Shown: in pieces, positions 6,601 to 6,959 of the stretch
How positions within the stretch are numbered: the stretch's first letter is position 1
Layout: the number at the start of each line of letters is the position of its first letter
DNA from: a bacterium
GTDB taxonomy: Bacteria; Patescibacteriota; Minisyncoccia; Phycocordibacterales; UBA10002
Length of the DNA: 6,959 bases
Assembly: GCA_030649775.1 (NCBI GenBank)
Contig: JAUSFR010000071.1
Span: 1 to 6,959, forward strand
Direction: 5' to 3'
The notes under the pieces: generated by a model
Database searches by the model: none
What the model saw: only the letters and a program-made list of their open reading frames with translations
Told to the model about the DNA's origin: nothing
Program-made: the position numbers and the translations under genes

Positions 6601-6959
6601 TTGGGAGGGCAAGCCCCCGCTTCTTCTCCGACCCCCTCTCCTGTCTCTTCTCCTCTACCAACTTCCAACTCCCAACTTCCAACTTCTTCCTTCACCCTCT
6701 CCCTCTTCAAAATCGGCACCGGCACAGGCACGGTTACTTCCAGTGTCGGCGGTATCTCCTGCCTACCTACACAGATGAGTGGTGGCACCTGCGTTTCTTC
6801 TTCTCTCCCCTCGGGAACATCGGTAACTCTCCCCGCTACTCCCTCTACAGGCTCCACCTTCTCCGGCTGGGTAAGTGGAGGATGCGCAGGCTCTGCTCCC
6901 TGTACCCGCGCTCTTACGGGAAACACCTCGGTAAACGCTATCTTTATGCTCCTTCCTTC
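3634..6959 (+). CDS. Large secreted LamG/FN3/beta-helix surface protein (3' partial)
   Basis: The frame stays open to the window's end, giving 1108 visible residues. A signal peptide covers residues 1-20 (cleavage after SHA). The domains in order are: LamG at about 25-223 (HYKFDEGSG...FDGADDYI...DDVRLYNRALFASEVTELYNLG); two fibronectin type III domains at about 235-321 and 330-423, both with LSW(T/S)ASTD, GYKI(Y/F)R and YSYTVSA strands; a right-handed parallel beta-helix (pectate-lyase-like) at about 432-949 with Asn/Ile/Val-rich coils such as NLVIKNNKI, VKIYRNYI and IHIYNNL, ending in WDIGAYEY, typical of 'choice-of-anchor Q' beta-helix proteins; a Pro/Ser/Thr-rich linker at about 950-1019; and an InlB-B/bacterial-repeat-like domain from about 1020 (GTGTGTVTS...GTSVTLPATPSTGSTFSGW). 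It probably binds or processes polysaccharide outside the cell. No pectate-lyase catalytic residues could be identified, so enzyme activity is open and an adhesin is equally possible. It lies 4 bp after the triple-LamG gene, in a likely operon. Any cell-wall anchor would lie beyond the window. Confidence 0.88.
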   Translation, partial: MNIKLFLFTLLFLLPPVSHADIVSGLLSHYKFDEGSGTTAGDSAGSFAGTLMNGPTWTTGKVGSGAIQFDGADDYIAFSNLKLSNQFTFSFWARTEGVAVSSPFSVMAGQWGTYISDCSQNASFLSVTTMVGGQENVGGSACARTGAWTHYAGTYNGSVARLYVNGAETGALNKTGTVNSNFLSFSIGRFSGGGYHFSGAVDDVRLYNRALFASEVTELYNLGTGGGGTTAGDTTAPSVPSGLSAAAVSTTAIDLSWTASTDAVGVTGYKIYRGGVQIGTSVTNSYSDTGLVASTFYSYTVSANDAAGNNSSQSSSASATTQTPPPSTPDTQAPSVPANVISSGSAYNQVSLSWSASTDTGGGVVAGYKIFRNGTQIGTAGVASYTDSTVSPSTSYSYTVSAYDNASPANNSAQSSAVSVTTSGAPVAGAGEDIYVANISQGANNGTSCANARDTVWLNAWNSIDGSTLAWSQVKATDGRVGPGDTLHLCGTIGKQLIVRGSGTSGNPITILFEPSAKISIDLAQPRQNEAINVSGRNWITIDGGSNGIIEALNNGTDSNKVGFNGITAESVSHLTVKNLTIRNIYVRNVTMPPWGRDNARLGGGISSSGSDISILNNSLSDADTLISSSCTSGTDRNLVIKNNKILRSNHGITLGSGGPSNCFLDNVIIADNIIDGEDTWENDSNPYYYDSQGVKVPTVSSGDIGIHRNGIIIFNESPTYGGGISNVKIYRNYINQGKYPKSEGAGTGAIFLISYKPAQAVNINIFNNLFKNVAPQHWGNGFIVTGGDGIFIANNTFVGWNVNGKTGGGSIAVSGRNIHIYNNLKYNAPGLALAYARVDPGPSPFGTMFSDYNLYSGSEDGAFGINPGGIYNTFAGWKAYSSNFDPHSKFALPLLDANYRPTASDTEARGKGMNLTSYCASLPELCKDYSGTPRPATGPWDIGAYEYYSGQPVTPPVVAPPVTTSPVVTPSVAPTPPPSQVSSPSTGNLGGQAPASSPTPSPVSSPLPTSNSQLPTSSFTLSLFKIGTGTGTVTSSVGGISCLPTQMSGGTCVSSSLPSGTSVTLPATPSTGSTFSGWVSGGCAGSAPCTRALTGNTSVNAIFMLLP
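6658..6685 (+). repeat. In-gene heptamer tandem repeat
   Basis: Four 7-bp units, CCAACTT, CCAACTC, CCAACTT and CCAACTT, sit in the Pro/Ser/Thr linker and are read as part of LPTSNSQLPTSS. Seven is not a multiple of three, so gain or loss of one unit would shift the frame and remove the C-terminal repeat domain. Confidence 0.75.

Noticed and set aside
6573..6926. 117-codon reverse-strand frame rich in Pro/Val/Glu
   Set aside because: It is antisense to the Pro/Ser/Thr linker and repeat domain; its composition follows from the low-complexity sense strand.

Overview
The window reads as an accessory region of a bacterial genome using the standard bacterial code (TGA is a stop, and the long frames have no internal TGA). 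The organism is inferred, not shown: LamG proteins with 'WSFDGKDVV-GKVKDRSGQGNDG...IATSTFY...GKIGQGF.FDG' modules ending in 'VYNR.LSATEV..LYN.G', plus an extended -10 promoter almost on a start codon, are the style I associate with Patescibacteria/CPR (Parcubacteria-like) genomes. Genome context or a marker gene would be needed to confirm this.

Layout, all genes on the + strand. (1) Positions 8-1088: a complete IS30-family insertion sequence with one DDE transposase gene (50-1087), imperfect 23-bp terminal inverted repeats and a 21-bp palindrome ending two bases before the start codon. (2) Positions 1089-1484: about 400 bp without a long gene but rich in structure: a 12-bp-stem hairpin, a 95-bp cloverleaf-like nest of inverted repeats, a six-unit C-rich heptamer array able to form a minus-strand G-quadruplex, and a promoter/leader zone. 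In that zone a consensus extended -10 and an 11-codon leader ORF with an AGGAG ribosome binding site compete as explanations for expression of the next gene. (3) Positions 1485-3629: a secreted protein of three consecutive LamG-like (concanavalin A-like) modules. (4) Positions 3634-6959, running off the window: a large secreted multidomain protein with LamG, two fibronectin type III domains, a right-handed beta-helix, a Pro/Ser/Thr-rich linker and an InlB-B-type bacterial repeat.

The two secreted-protein genes are 4 bp apart and probably form an operon for cell-surface or extracellular proteins that bind, and perhaps process, glycans or mediate attachment. The most unusual points are the LamG modules, whose N-terminal block is 82-89% identical in DNA while their cores have diverged; the ATGA-overlapping leader ORF; the cloverleaf-like element; and heptanucleotide tandem repeats both between genes and inside the second gene. 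I see no clear new defence or catalytic system, CRISPR array, tRNA or rRNA.
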